DNA of 64,000 nucleotides from Gemmatimonadota bacterium (GTDB lineage: Bacteria; Latescibacterota; UBA2968; UBA8231), in contig JABHFS010000146.1 of assembly GCA_018672475.1 (NCBI GenBank), positions 62,001 to 126,000 of the forward strand. The letters are read 5' to 3'. Within the stretch, counting starts at the first letter, position 1. Each line of letters opens with the position of its first letter. Below, piece by piece: positions 17,380-24,857 of the stretch. Below the pieces are notes generated by a model, which saw nothing but the letters and a program-made list of their open reading frames with translations, searched no databases and was not told where the DNA came from. Position numbers and translations under genes: made by a program.

Positions 17380-18264
17380 TCAACCGTCAATATCCATTGC
17401 ACACCGGAAGCCTTGTAATTCAGTTTTTACGTGGGGCGCTCCATACAGTCGTGTCGCTATCCGTACATGATATTTATCCGAACCATAAGACCCGCCCTTA
17501 ATAACTTTATTGCCGCCCGAAGCGGGACCTTGGGGATCCAAGGCGCCTTCGGTCTTGTTGTAATAACCGAAGTCCAACCAATCCTGAACCCATTCCTCCG
17601 CATTGCCGGCCATATCCATGATTCCGAAGGCGCTTATGCCGTCGGGGAATGAGCCGACATCCGAGGAATAGCGCTTTCCGTCGCGTGCCGCCCCTTCTTT
17701 GGGGCGGTAGTTGGCACGCCAGATTCCTTCGGCATCGGGCTCGTCGTTGCCCCATGGATATTTGCGATAAACCCCGGCTCCACGGGCGGCGTATTCCCAT
17801 TCAGCTTCGGTGGGCAGACGCTTGCCGGCCCATTTACAATAGGCATAGGCGTCAAACCAATTGAGGCCAACGGCAGGTTGATTGTCACCTAAGAGATGCT
17901 TGTCTGCATACTGTTGCTGATGGTCGAGGTTGTCGGGTTGATCCGGGTGATCTGCAGTGCGATCTCCGGATTCGATAAAACGTCGGTAGAGGGCATTGGT
18001 CGTTTCGAATTTGTCGAGGTAAAAGCCGCTAATTTTTACTTGATGCACCGGGCCTTCGGAAACGTAGTTGATATAATTTTTGCCATCCAGGCCCTCCACA
18101 TCTTCCGGGCGTCCTCCCATGGGAAATTCACCCGATTCAATCAGGAGCATCTGGGCGCCGTCTTCGCTGGTGGTGACATTATCGGGTTCGCTGCTGCACT
18201 GCACGAGCAGTAGGCAGAGAGGCCAGAGCAGAAGATATCTGGAGAAAAGAGCAGGGTGAATCAT
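17380..18264 (-). CDS. FGE/SUMF1-fold lipoprotein lacking the catalytic cysteines
   Basis: The protein has 294 residues with a lipoprotein signal (CLLLVQCSSE, lipid Cys at residue 23) and then an FGE-sulfatase (SUMF1) domain: MVLIESGEF-like MLLIESGEFPMGG, HQVKISGFYLDKFETTN, RLPTEAEWEYAARG, YPWGNDEPD, DMAGNAEEWVQDW and GGSYGSDKYHVRIATR. True formylglycine-generating enzymes have Cys residues in the last segment, where this protein has Ser/Asp and none. So it keeps the C-type-lectin-like fold but should not convert sulfatase Cys to formylglycine. It is probably anchored in an envelope membrane and may bind ligand. Confidence 0.82.
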   Translation of the reverse strand: MIHPALFSRYLLLWPLCLLLVQCSSEPDNVTTSEDGAQMLLIESGEFPMGGRPEDVEGLDGKNYINYVSEGPVHQVKISGFYLDKFETTNALYRRFIESGDRTADHPDQPDNLDHQQQYADKHLLGDNQPAVGLNWFDAYAYCKWAGKRLPTEAEWEYAARGAGVYRKYPWGNDEPDAEGIWRANYRPKEGAARDGKRYSSDVGSFPDGISAFGIMDMAGNAEEWVQDWLDFGYYNKTEGALDPQGPASGGNKVIKGGSYGSDKYHVRIATRLYGAPHVKTELQGFRCAMDIDG

Positions 18265-18350
18265 AGATCTTGCGACTCCTTATTGTGGGTGGGTGAACAG
18301 AGTTGGGATAAGAATATAACGTCTATTGGTGTCAGGCGTTCGCCCGATGT

Positions 18351-19814
18351 TCAAGATTTGGCGAATAATTGGGTGCCCAGGCGGTCTGTATAGTCGAGTT
18401 GGTGCCCTGCTGCATCGAGTAGGGGACGAGGTGGAGATTGGTTTTTGCTCAGGTAGCTCACTAGGACTAGGGCAATGGCTGCAAAGGGCACTGCGAGAAG
18501 GTCGCTTGGCATATCGGGTGCGGCAAACGATAAAATTTGCCAAGAACAGAGGCCCACCAGAATCGAGGCCAGGGCACCTAGGTCGTTACTGTGTCGCCAC
18601 CATAGACCGGCCGTTAAGGGGACGAAGAGTGAGGCGAGCAGCACGGACCACGAATTTACCATTAGCTCGTACACCGATGAAGTTTGTAGGGCGATTGCAA
18701 GAGAAAAAATGCCTAGGAGCAGTACGGAGAGGCGGGTCGTGCGCAGCGATAATTGTTCACTGGCATCGGGTTTAAAATAATGCAGGAGGTCCCAACCGAG
18801 AACGCTGGCGGGCGCGAGCAAGGCGCTATCGGCACTCGAAAGCAGGGCGGATAGTAGTGCGCCCATAAACAGCACTAAGGCCAGGTCGGGCAGGTATTTC
18901 ATCGCCAGGGACATCATGATCAGGTCGGGATCGGCTAAGCCCGGTAGGACAACGGCGCCGGCCATACCGAGAAAAATCGGCAAAAGGCCAACGGTTATAT
19001 AGAGTAAACCGGCTAAGTAGGCGCTGCGATAGGCTATCTTTTCGTCCCTGCTGGATAGGCTCCGCTGGATTAAATCCTGCCCCGCCAGATTTCCTAACCC
19101 GATCACCAGCCAATCCCTGGCATAACTAAGCCAACTGGCCGAAGTGCCTTCTTGCGGATAAAAGTCGAAGCGGGATGAGGGGATTTGCGCGACAATGGCC
19201 GCCCAGCCGCCCATATCGCTGATCAGAATTGGCGTCAGAATAAAGAGCCCGAGTATCAACACGACTACCTGGACAACGTCTGTAAGGGTCACGGCCCACA
19301 TTCCGCCGGCCCAAGTGTAGACTAGGACGATAGCGGTGGCAATGCAGATACCGGTGGCCGGTTCGATACCGGTTAGGGTTTGCAGTATGCGACCAAAGGC
19401 GACCAATAGTGAACCGACCCAACCGACATAGGCGGGGATGGTGCAAAGACTTGCTAATAAACCGGCTTTAGGACCGAATCGACTGGTGAAAAAGGAGGCG
19501 ATGGTCATCAAGCCCATGCGTCGCATTAAGCGAACGTAGAACAGTCCGGCCAAAAAAAGGCAGAGGGCTGCGCCAAAGGGATCGGCGACCACCGCGAGCA
19601 GGCCTCCTTTATAGGCGGCACTGGCGGCGCCAATGCAGATCCCACCACCAAACCATGTCGCGGCTAGGGTGGCGGTACAAAGCAGCAGAGAGAGTCGTTT
19701 GCCCGCGACGATGAAGTCGGCAGATCCTTTTATCCGCCGACTGGCATAGAGGCCAATACCCAACATGAGCACCAGATAAAAGCCCAAACCGGCGAGGACT
19801 AGCGGATTTGCCAT
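18351..19814 (-). CDS. Sodium:solute symporter (SSS family)
   Basis: From ATG 19814 the protein has 487 residues and about 13 TM helices; the frame is open for 43 more codons upstream but that part is Phe/Tyr/His-rich and unlike the family. The SSS pattern is clear: ADFIVAGKRLS, ATLAATWFGGG, an aromatic-rich TM4-5 region, GNLAGQDLIQRSLSSRDE and LLSSADSALLAPAS. It would import an organic solute with Na+ through the inner membrane; the substrate is unknown. It lies behind the FGE-like lipoprotein gene in the same direction. Confidence 0.88.
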   Translation of the reverse strand: MANPLVLAGLGFYLVLMLGIGLYASRRIKGSADFIVAGKRLSLLLCTATLAATWFGGGICIGAASAAYKGGLLAVVADPFGAALCLFLAGLFYVRLMRRMGLMTIASFFTSRFGPKAGLLASLCTIPAYVGWVGSLLVAFGRILQTLTGIEPATGICIATAIVLVYTWAGGMWAVTLTDVVQVVVLILGLFILTPILISDMGGWAAIVAQIPSSRFDFYPQEGTSASWLSYARDWLVIGLGNLAGQDLIQRSLSSRDEKIAYRSAYLAGLLYITVGLLPIFLGMAGAVVLPGLADPDLIMMSLAMKYLPDLALVLFMGALLSALLSSADSALLAPASVLGWDLLHYFKPDASEQLSLRTTRLSVLLLGIFSLAIALQTSSVYELMVNSWSVLLASLFVPLTAGLWWRHSNDLGALASILVGLCSWQILSFAAPDMPSDLLAVPFAAIALVLVSYLSKNQSPPRPLLDAAGHQLDYTDRLGTQLFAKS

Positions 19815-20030
19815 TGATACACTCTTTTCAAATGGGTAAAAGTGGAATATATAGCTTAAAAAAGAATAAGAAAAGTAAGGATGTACGGAGGGAAAGTCGT
19901 GGAAATGGCGAATGCGGCCACTGCAGTTGGCGGTGCCTGCCATAAGTAATGCGATGAGGGATGCTTAATTGTGGTCGTAAGGAATTGTTTTGTATAGTTA
20001 TATGGAAATTACAGAGTGAATTAATAGGCC

Positions 20031-20046
20031 TGGCACAGGACTTGCA
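20031..20046 (+). promoter_or_regulatory. Sigma-54 (-24/-12) promoter upstream of pspA
   Basis: TGGCAC (20031-20036), five bases, then TTGCA (20042-20046) match the sigma-54 consensus exactly, with the essential GG and GC in correct phase. Transcription would begin near 20058, 37 bases before the pspA start. An NtrC-type sigma-54 activator is encoded 3.3 kb downstream in the same gene row. Confidence 0.85.
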
Positions 20047-20094
20047 AAACAGAAGGCAGCGTTGTACTATGGCCTTAGAAAAGGAGCGTAAAAA

Positions 20095-20769
20095 ATGGCA
20101 AAGGGAGTTTTTACAAGGATTAGCGATATCCTCAAATCCAATCTCAACGAAATGCTTGATCGGGCTGAAGAGCCGGATAAGATGATCCGCCAGATGATTC
20201 GGGATATGGAAGAGGCGGTCAATAAGGCCACAGCTTCTGTGGGCACCGCGTTAGCTAATCACAAGAGGCTTGAACGTCAATTCAATGAAAAACAGAATCA
20301 AACAGATGAGTGGCAGCGCAAAGCCGAACGGGCGGTGGCTACTGGGGAGGACGATTTAGCCCGCAGGGCATTGGAGCGCAAGGCGATGTTTGCCAAAGCC
20401 CGCGAGGATTTGGCTCCGGCGGTTGAAGAAAGCAAGCAGACGGCCGAGCAGTTACGCGAGCAGTTGCGCGAACTGAAGACCAAGCTCGAAGAAGCCCGGA
20501 CTCGACAGGGGGCTCTTGTTGCCCGGCACCAGGCAGCAGAAGCCCGCAAGCGCTTGGCGCAGAGCATGTCCGGATTGGGTAAGGGCGCTTTCTCTAGCTT
20601 TGAACGTTTTGAACAACGCGTCGAAGAGAGTGAAGCCGAAGCCTCAGCCCATAGTGAAATTTCGGGTGAGATGGAAGATATCGAAAAGCAGATCCACAAG
20701 GTCGATGTAGACCGTGGTGTCGATGACGAATTGCAAGCACTTAAAGCCAAGTTAAAGAAAGATGAGTAA
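20095..20769 (+). CDS. pspA: Phage shock protein A (PspA/IM30)
   Basis: At 224 residues it has the usual PspA length. It starts MAKGVFTRISDILKSNLNEML with the membrane-binding amphipathic helix, has EEPDKMIRQMIRDMEEAV in the conserved N-terminal region, and continues as a long coiled coil. PspA polymerises on the inner membrane when it is damaged and keeps the proton gradient. AAGGAG lies 8 bases before ATG 20095. It is the first gene after the sigma-54 promoter. A hairpin after it may reduce read-through, so PspA would be made in excess of the proteins encoded downstream. Confidence 0.95.
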   Translation: MAKGVFTRISDILKSNLNEMLDRAEEPDKMIRQMIRDMEEAVNKATASVGTALANHKRLERQFNEKQNQTDEWQRKAERAVATGEDDLARRALERKAMFAKAREDLAPAVEESKQTAEQLREQLRELKTKLEEARTRQGALVARHQAAEARKRLAQSMSGLGKGAFSSFERFEQRVEESEAEASAHSEISGEMEDIEKQIHKVDVDRGVDDELQALKAKLKKDE

Positions 20770-20774
20770 GGCCC

Positions 20775-20805
20775 AAGCCCGCAGTCGATGCAGCGGGCTT
20801 TTTAT
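20775..20805 (+). terminator. Hairpin with T-run between pspA and the next gene
   Basis: AAGCCCGC (20775-20782) pairs with GCGGGCTT (20793-20800) and five T in a row end the stem. It looks like an intrinsic terminator that partly uncouples pspA from the downstream genes. Confidence 0.75.
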
Positions 20806-20827
20806 TTCGGCAATAGACGGCGTAGCC

Positions 20828-21340
20828 ATGAAATCCATCGATGAAGCAAAACTTAAGGTAGGCAGTGCTATGGAAGGCGGATTCAAACGAATCGGGGCCC
20901 TTTTTCTTAAGGTAATAGCATTGCCGATGGTTTCGGTTGGATTGGGCGCTATGCTCTATGGGCTTTTTCAAATTTTAAACAACGGCGATCCCGATCATCA
21001 ATTTGCGCCATTTGCGATAGGTGTGACGCAGACCATCTTCGGTAGTCTATTGTGGATTCTCGCTAAGAAGCTCGATACGGCTGCCCACTTAGTGCGCTAT
21101 CGGCGGCAACAAAATCGTGTAGTGCGCTTAGCGCAGCAGCGTGGCGGGCGTCTGACGGTTACTGAAGCCGCGGCCGATACGGGGCTGACCGTAGAAGAGG
21201 TCGGTGACATTCTCAAGCGCATGGCCGACGGAGGCTATGTCGAGATTGAGATTACGGATTCGGGAATGATCGTCTATCGCTTTCCCGAAGTGCTCTTTGC
21301 CCACGAGAAGCAATGGAGTCGGGGTGTCGAAACCGCCTGA
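20828..21340 (+). CDS. PspA-associated membrane protein with C-terminal winged helix
   Basis: From ATG 20828 (after the terminator) the protein has 170 residues. Two TM helices (about 27-50 and 60-80) are followed by a Lys/Arg-rich link and a winged-helix-like domain: QQRGGRLTVTEAAADTGLTV and VGDILKRMADGGYVEIEI. Membrane proteins with such a tail occur beside PspA in several phyla, but I recognise no named family. It may link membrane state to DNA or protein binding. The frame could start earlier at 20762, but that start lies inside the pspA end. Confidence 0.7.
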   Translation: MKSIDEAKLKVGSAMEGGFKRIGALFLKVIALPMVSVGLGAMLYGLFQILNNGDPDHQFAPFAIGVTQTIFGSLLWILAKKLDTAAHLVRYRRQQNRVVRLAQQRGGRLTVTEAAADTGLTVEEVGDILKRMADGGYVEIEITDSGMIVYRFPEVLFAHEKQWSRGVETA

Positions 21341-21365
21341 ACTGGATAAATAAAGGAGGGGGTAT

Positions 21366-21602
21366 ATGAACTGGTTGTTACAGATTGCGATTGGTGTTGG
21401 GATTATAATTCTATGCGGGGGCTTGGTAAATTGGGGCAATATTTACTTAAGCGATTTGAAAAAATCGAAGAAGGGCCGGAAAGAAGACGACCAACTGGGG
21501 TTGCGGCTCAATGATATTGACCGTCGCTTGACCGACGTGCAGGACGTGATGATTGCGCTGAGTGAGAAAATAGACCGCATGGATGAGCGGGAGAGAATGT
21601 AA
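21366..21602 (+). CDS. Small single-TM coiled-coil protein (copy 1)
   Basis: 78 residues: TM helix at about 4-25, a Lys-rich stretch, then an amphipathic coiled coil with IDRRLTDVQDVMIALSE. AAGGAGGGG lies just upstream of ATG 21366. In size and layout it resembles PspB/PspC-type partners of PspA, but no family is recognised. Its C-terminal segment is nearly identical to that of the next gene. Confidence 0.7.
   Translation: MNWLLQIAIGVGIIILCGGLVNWGNIYLSDLKKSKKGRKEDDQLGLRLNDIDRRLTDVQDVMIALSEKIDRMDERERM
21516..21584 (+). repeat. 69-bp direct repeat, copy 1 (coding)
   Basis: This coding segment matches 21824-21892 with only four differences, all at third codon positions or changing Ile to Met. 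Copies differ far less than the rest of the two genes. Confidence 0.9.
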
Positions 21603-21604
21603 TT

Positions 21605-21922
21605 ATGGGAAAACTATTTTATATGGCGCCGGTGGTGGCCATTGTCGTTTTGGGTATTGTATTGGTTAGTACAATCGAGGACGAGGGTATGCTGATTCCG
21701 ATTGTGGGTATGACGTTGAGTGCGTTTTTATTCACCAGGATAATGGAATACTTGAAACTTAAGGCAACAGTTTCCGGAGACAAAGAAGAACCCCAGGATG
21801 AAACGCAGGACCGTTTAGATGAAATCGACCGTCGCTTGACCGACGTGCAGGACGTGATGATTGCGCTGAGTGAGAAAATGGATCGCATGGACGCTGGGGA
21901 GAAACACGAGAAGCTGGTTTAG
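21605..21922 (+). CDS. Small TM coiled-coil protein (copy 2)
   Basis: 105 residues with two short hydrophobic helices (about 4-20 and 27-44), then an acidic linker and the same coiled-coil segment as copy 1 (IDRRLTDVQDVMIALSE). It starts 2 bases after copy 1 ends, so the pair is co-translated. The shared segment suggests that the two proteins bind each other or a common partner such as PspA (inference). Confidence 0.7.
   Translation: MGKLFYMAPVVAIVVLGIVLVSTIEDEGMLIPIVGMTLSAFLFTRIMEYLKLKATVSGDKEEPQDETQDRLDEIDRRLTDVQDVMIALSEKMDRMDAGEKHEKLV
21824..21892 (+). repeat. 69-bp direct repeat, copy 2 (coding)
   Basis: Second copy of the segment at 21516-21584, 65 of 69 bases identical, in the same codon phase near the end of the second small gene. 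Confidence 0.9.
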
Positions 21923-21932
21923 GGGATATATA

Positions 21933-23306
21933 ATGGGGGGTATTGTGCTGGGGGAGTGGAACGAACAGGTAGTGGAGGCGATGCGTTTAGAGCGGTGGCC
22001 AGAAGCGGCCGCGTTGTGTACCAGCGCTCTTAAACAGCATCCGGGCGCCCTTGAGCTTAGATATCGTCTTGGGCTTTGCCAGGTGCAGTTGGGACAACCG
22101 GTTGCAGCTGGCGACAATTGGCAAGAATGCGCTGCTGACGGTCACTTAGAAAGCCATTTTCAGCTCGGTTTGCTGGCATTGCGGCAAGGGGGGCGGCGTC
22201 CGCAAAGCGGCGAACGGGCTAGTGAGCATTTTGAAACGATATTGCGAGAAGTCGCCAATGGTAATGAATACGAAGGCCTGGATCGCGTTTATTTTGCCTT
22301 AGGGGGCCAATACGGCGAAGATCCGCAACGGTGGTCTGAAGCTCTTAAGGCCTATCGGCAGGGCTTGGCACTAAATCCGCTCTCAGCGGTCGGCCATAAC
22401 AATCTTGGCCAATTGTTGTTGCAGGACGATCAAGTCCTGGGCGCCCTGGGTGAATTCAAAGTGGCCATACAGCTTGACCCAAGCCTCAGCCCGGCCTACG
22501 TGAACCTCGCCCGATTGTTTCTCCGCCATATAAAACCCGCAGAGTTGGAGCAGGAATATCAACATATCTTCGAGGAGTTTGCAGACGGGGCCCCACAGGT
22601 TATCGCGCGTTTAACGTTGGATATGGTCGAGTTGGGTAAAGAGCAGGTATATGAGGGTTTTTATACCAAGGGCCATCGAATTAAAAACCTAATGGGCATT
22701 GTCGGTAGTCGAATGCGGGGATTGGGACGCAAGGCCGATGGCGACTTGCAAGTCGAATTGAACCGGCTAGGCGGGGAGCACGAGGCGCTCTACGATGAAT
22801 GGGTTGGTTTTCTCGCAGCGATGAAGGTGGAGAAAATTCGTCCGGTGGTCATCGAAGCGGATCGATTGGTTCGAAGGGTAGCCGAACTCGTTCGTAGCCA
22901 AACTTGGAAATCGAAGGTCCAAGTCCGCGTACAGGAGGGGGTACCCCGCGTCGAGGCAGATGAACGCATGCTACGCGAAGCCATAATCAACCTTTGTTTG
23001 AATGCGCTAGAGATCCTCGAAGAAGGAGCTGGGGGGCAAGTTGTTATCGGGGTTGGTTATGATGAAGAGCGCGCTCAGGTTTTCATAGAAGTGGAAGACG
23101 ATGGACCGGGCATTGACGAGCGGCATATAGAGCTGATCTTTGAGCCGGGTTTCACAACTAGAGAGCGGGGTAATGGCTATGGTCTGAGCATCGCCCGCCG
23201 TATCGCGCAGGCCCACCACGGCGCATTGCGCGTCAAAAGCAGACAAGGGCACGGCACCGTTTTTCGCCTCGATTTACCCATCGCTTTCTCGGCGGGTGAA
23301 AACTAA
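21933..23306 (+). CDS. TPR-domain sensor histidine kinase
   Basis: 457 residues from ATG 21933. The first ~240 residues are TPR-like helices (LELRYRLGLCQVQLGQ, AVGHNNLGQLLLQDD, PAYVNLARLFLRH). Then comes a HisKA-like helix with the phospho-His in GHRIKNLMGIVGSRMRGL, and an HATPase domain with NLCLNALEILEE (N box), VEDDGPGID (G1) and GNGYGLSIARRIAQAH (G2). No TM helix is seen, so it is cytosolic and probably senses by protein contact through the TPR part. The NtrC-type regulator follows 32 bases later and is its likely partner. Confidence 0.9.
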   Translation: MGGIVLGEWNEQVVEAMRLERWPEAAALCTSALKQHPGALELRYRLGLCQVQLGQPVAAGDNWQECAADGHLESHFQLGLLALRQGGRRPQSGERASEHFETILREVANGNEYEGLDRVYFALGGQYGEDPQRWSEALKAYRQGLALNPLSAVGHNNLGQLLLQDDQVLGALGEFKVAIQLDPSLSPAYVNLARLFLRHIKPAELEQEYQHIFEEFADGAPQVIARLTLDMVELGKEQVYEGFYTKGHRIKNLMGIVGSRMRGLGRKADGDLQVELNRLGGEHEALYDEWVGFLAAMKVEKIRPVVIEADRLVRRVAELVRSQTWKSKVQVRVQEGVPRVEADERMLREAIINLCLNALEILEEGAGGQVVIGVGYDEERAQVFIEVEDDGPGIDERHIELIFEPGFTTRERGNGYGLSIARRIAQAHHGALRVKSRQGHGTVFRLDLPIAFSAGEN

Positions 23307-23338
23307 CATCCGCATCTGAAATTTCAAAAAAGGTTGAA

Positions 23339-24757
23339 ATGGCAGCAAAAAAATATAAATCCGTATTGATTGCTGATGATCAACAAGAATTACGCGATCT
23401 GCTGTCGGAGAAGCTGCGGGCGTTGGGCAAGGAAGTGGTTTCCTTTTCAAATGGTCGCCGGCTATTGCTGCATCTGCAGGATAATCCCGAAGATGTAGAG
23501 CTGATCGTATTGGATTTGGATTTTGGCGCCGGCGAGCCGGGTGGTATCGAAATATTGCGAGATATCAAAGAGAGCTGGTCTGATTTACCTGTCATAATTC
23601 TAACCGGCAAGGGGAGCATTGATGCGGCAGTAGAGGCCGTGCAATACGGGGCGGCCGATTTTATCGAGAAAGACCTATATGTTGAGGACAAACTTGAAAT
23701 CGGGATGGAGAAGGTCGAACGTATGTTGGCCGTATTGCGCGAGAATGCACGTCTCAAAGCGGAAAACGAGACTTTGGGGCGCGAAAACTCGTACTACCGG
23801 ACGGAATTGGGGCAGCGCTATCAAATCGTCAGCGGCAGCCCGTTAATCCAAGACTTGCTTGAACAGGTCGAACAAGTGGCTTCGATTCCCCGACCGGTAT
23901 TGATTCGCGGCGAGCGGGGCACTGGTAAGGAGCTTATCGCCGCCGCCTTGCATTATGGGGGAGATCGCAGTGACCGTGCCTTTGTAAAATTAAATTGCGC
24001 GGCTTTGTCGGATACCCTGCTGGAGAGCGAGCTATTTGGTCACGAGAAAGGTGCTTTTACCGGGGCGGCCGAAATGAGGCAGGGGCGTTTTGAATCGGCA
24101 GATGGCGGCACGCTATTTCTCGATGAGATCGGCAATACCTCGTTGGATTTCCAAAAAAATGTATTGCGGGTCATTGAGTACCAAGAGTTTGAACGCACTG
24201 GCGGTTCCCAGACCATTCACGTAGATGTGCGGGTCGTGGCGGCGACAAATGCTGATTTGGAACGAGAAATCGAGGAAGGTCGATTTCGCGCAGATCTTTA
24301 CGATCGGTTGCGCTTCAGTGTAATTCAGTTACCGCCGCTGCGTGAACGACTCGAGGACATACAACCCTTAGTAGACTATTTCACCGGTCAAATCTGCGAC
24401 GAGGTTCCATCAATTGAAAGGAGGGTTTTTTCGGCGGGCGCCTTAGCTACTTTACAGAGCTATGCTTGGCCGGGCAATGTGCGCGAGCTCAAATTTGCCG
24501 TCGAGCGTGCGCTATGCGTTGCGGGAAAACTCGAAGTCGGCGCTGAGGACTTACCGCACGAAGTGCGCGGAGAGGGAAGGGTTTCGCTACCTGGCAGCGG
24601 GAATTTTGACGAGCAAGTGGATGGAGTCGAACGAGGTTTGTTGATGCGCGCGATGCAAGGGGCTGGCAATAGCCAAAAGGAAGCCGCAGAACAATTGGGG
24701 CTAACCTACGATCGCTTTCGTCATTTGTTGCGTAAACATCAATTGCTCAGCAAATAA
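23339..24757 (+). CDS. NtrC-family sigma-54 response regulator
   Basis: 472 residues: a receiver (about 5-125) with IADDQQ and the phospho-Asp in VLDLDFG, an AAA+ domain with Walker A GERGTGKE, the sigma-54 contact loop GAFTGA, Walker B GGTLFLDEIG and an Arg finger region, and a Fis-type HTH at the end (QKEAAEQLGLTYDRFRHLL). It should activate a sigma-54 promoter after phosphorylation by the kinase encoded upstream. The sigma-54 site before pspA is the obvious local target, which would make the locus self-regulated. Confidence 0.93.
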   Translation: MAAKKYKSVLIADDQQELRDLLSEKLRALGKEVVSFSNGRRLLLHLQDNPEDVELIVLDLDFGAGEPGGIEILRDIKESWSDLPVIILTGKGSIDAAVEAVQYGAADFIEKDLYVEDKLEIGMEKVERMLAVLRENARLKAENETLGRENSYYRTELGQRYQIVSGSPLIQDLLEQVEQVASIPRPVLIRGERGTGKELIAAALHYGGDRSDRAFVKLNCAALSDTLLESELFGHEKGAFTGAAEMRQGRFESADGGTLFLDEIGNTSLDFQKNVLRVIEYQEFERTGGSQTIHVDVRVVAATNADLEREIEEGRFRADLYDRLRFSVIQLPPLRERLEDIQPLVDYFTGQICDEVPSIERRVFSAGALATLQSYAWPGNVRELKFAVERALCVAGKLEVGAEDLPHEVRGEGRVSLPGSGNFDEQVDGVERGLLMRAMQGAGNSQKEAAEQLGLTYDRFRHLLRKHQLLSK

Positions 24758-24857
24758 CAAAATTAGTTGACTGCACACGCGCTCCTCTATTGTGGGTGTT
24801 AGGCTTTAAAATGTTGCAGGACAAATTATTATGCTGTTTTTGTGAGGAGAACTGCCC

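Noticed and set aside
17380-18264. FGE-like protein as the activator of the sulfatase at 8832
   Set aside because: The catalytic Cys residues are missing and the protein is exported as a lipoprotein.
24802-24817. GGC...TTGC before the Omp85-like gene as a second sigma-54 site
   Set aside because: The GG and GC pairs are two bases too far apart for sigma-54 recognition.
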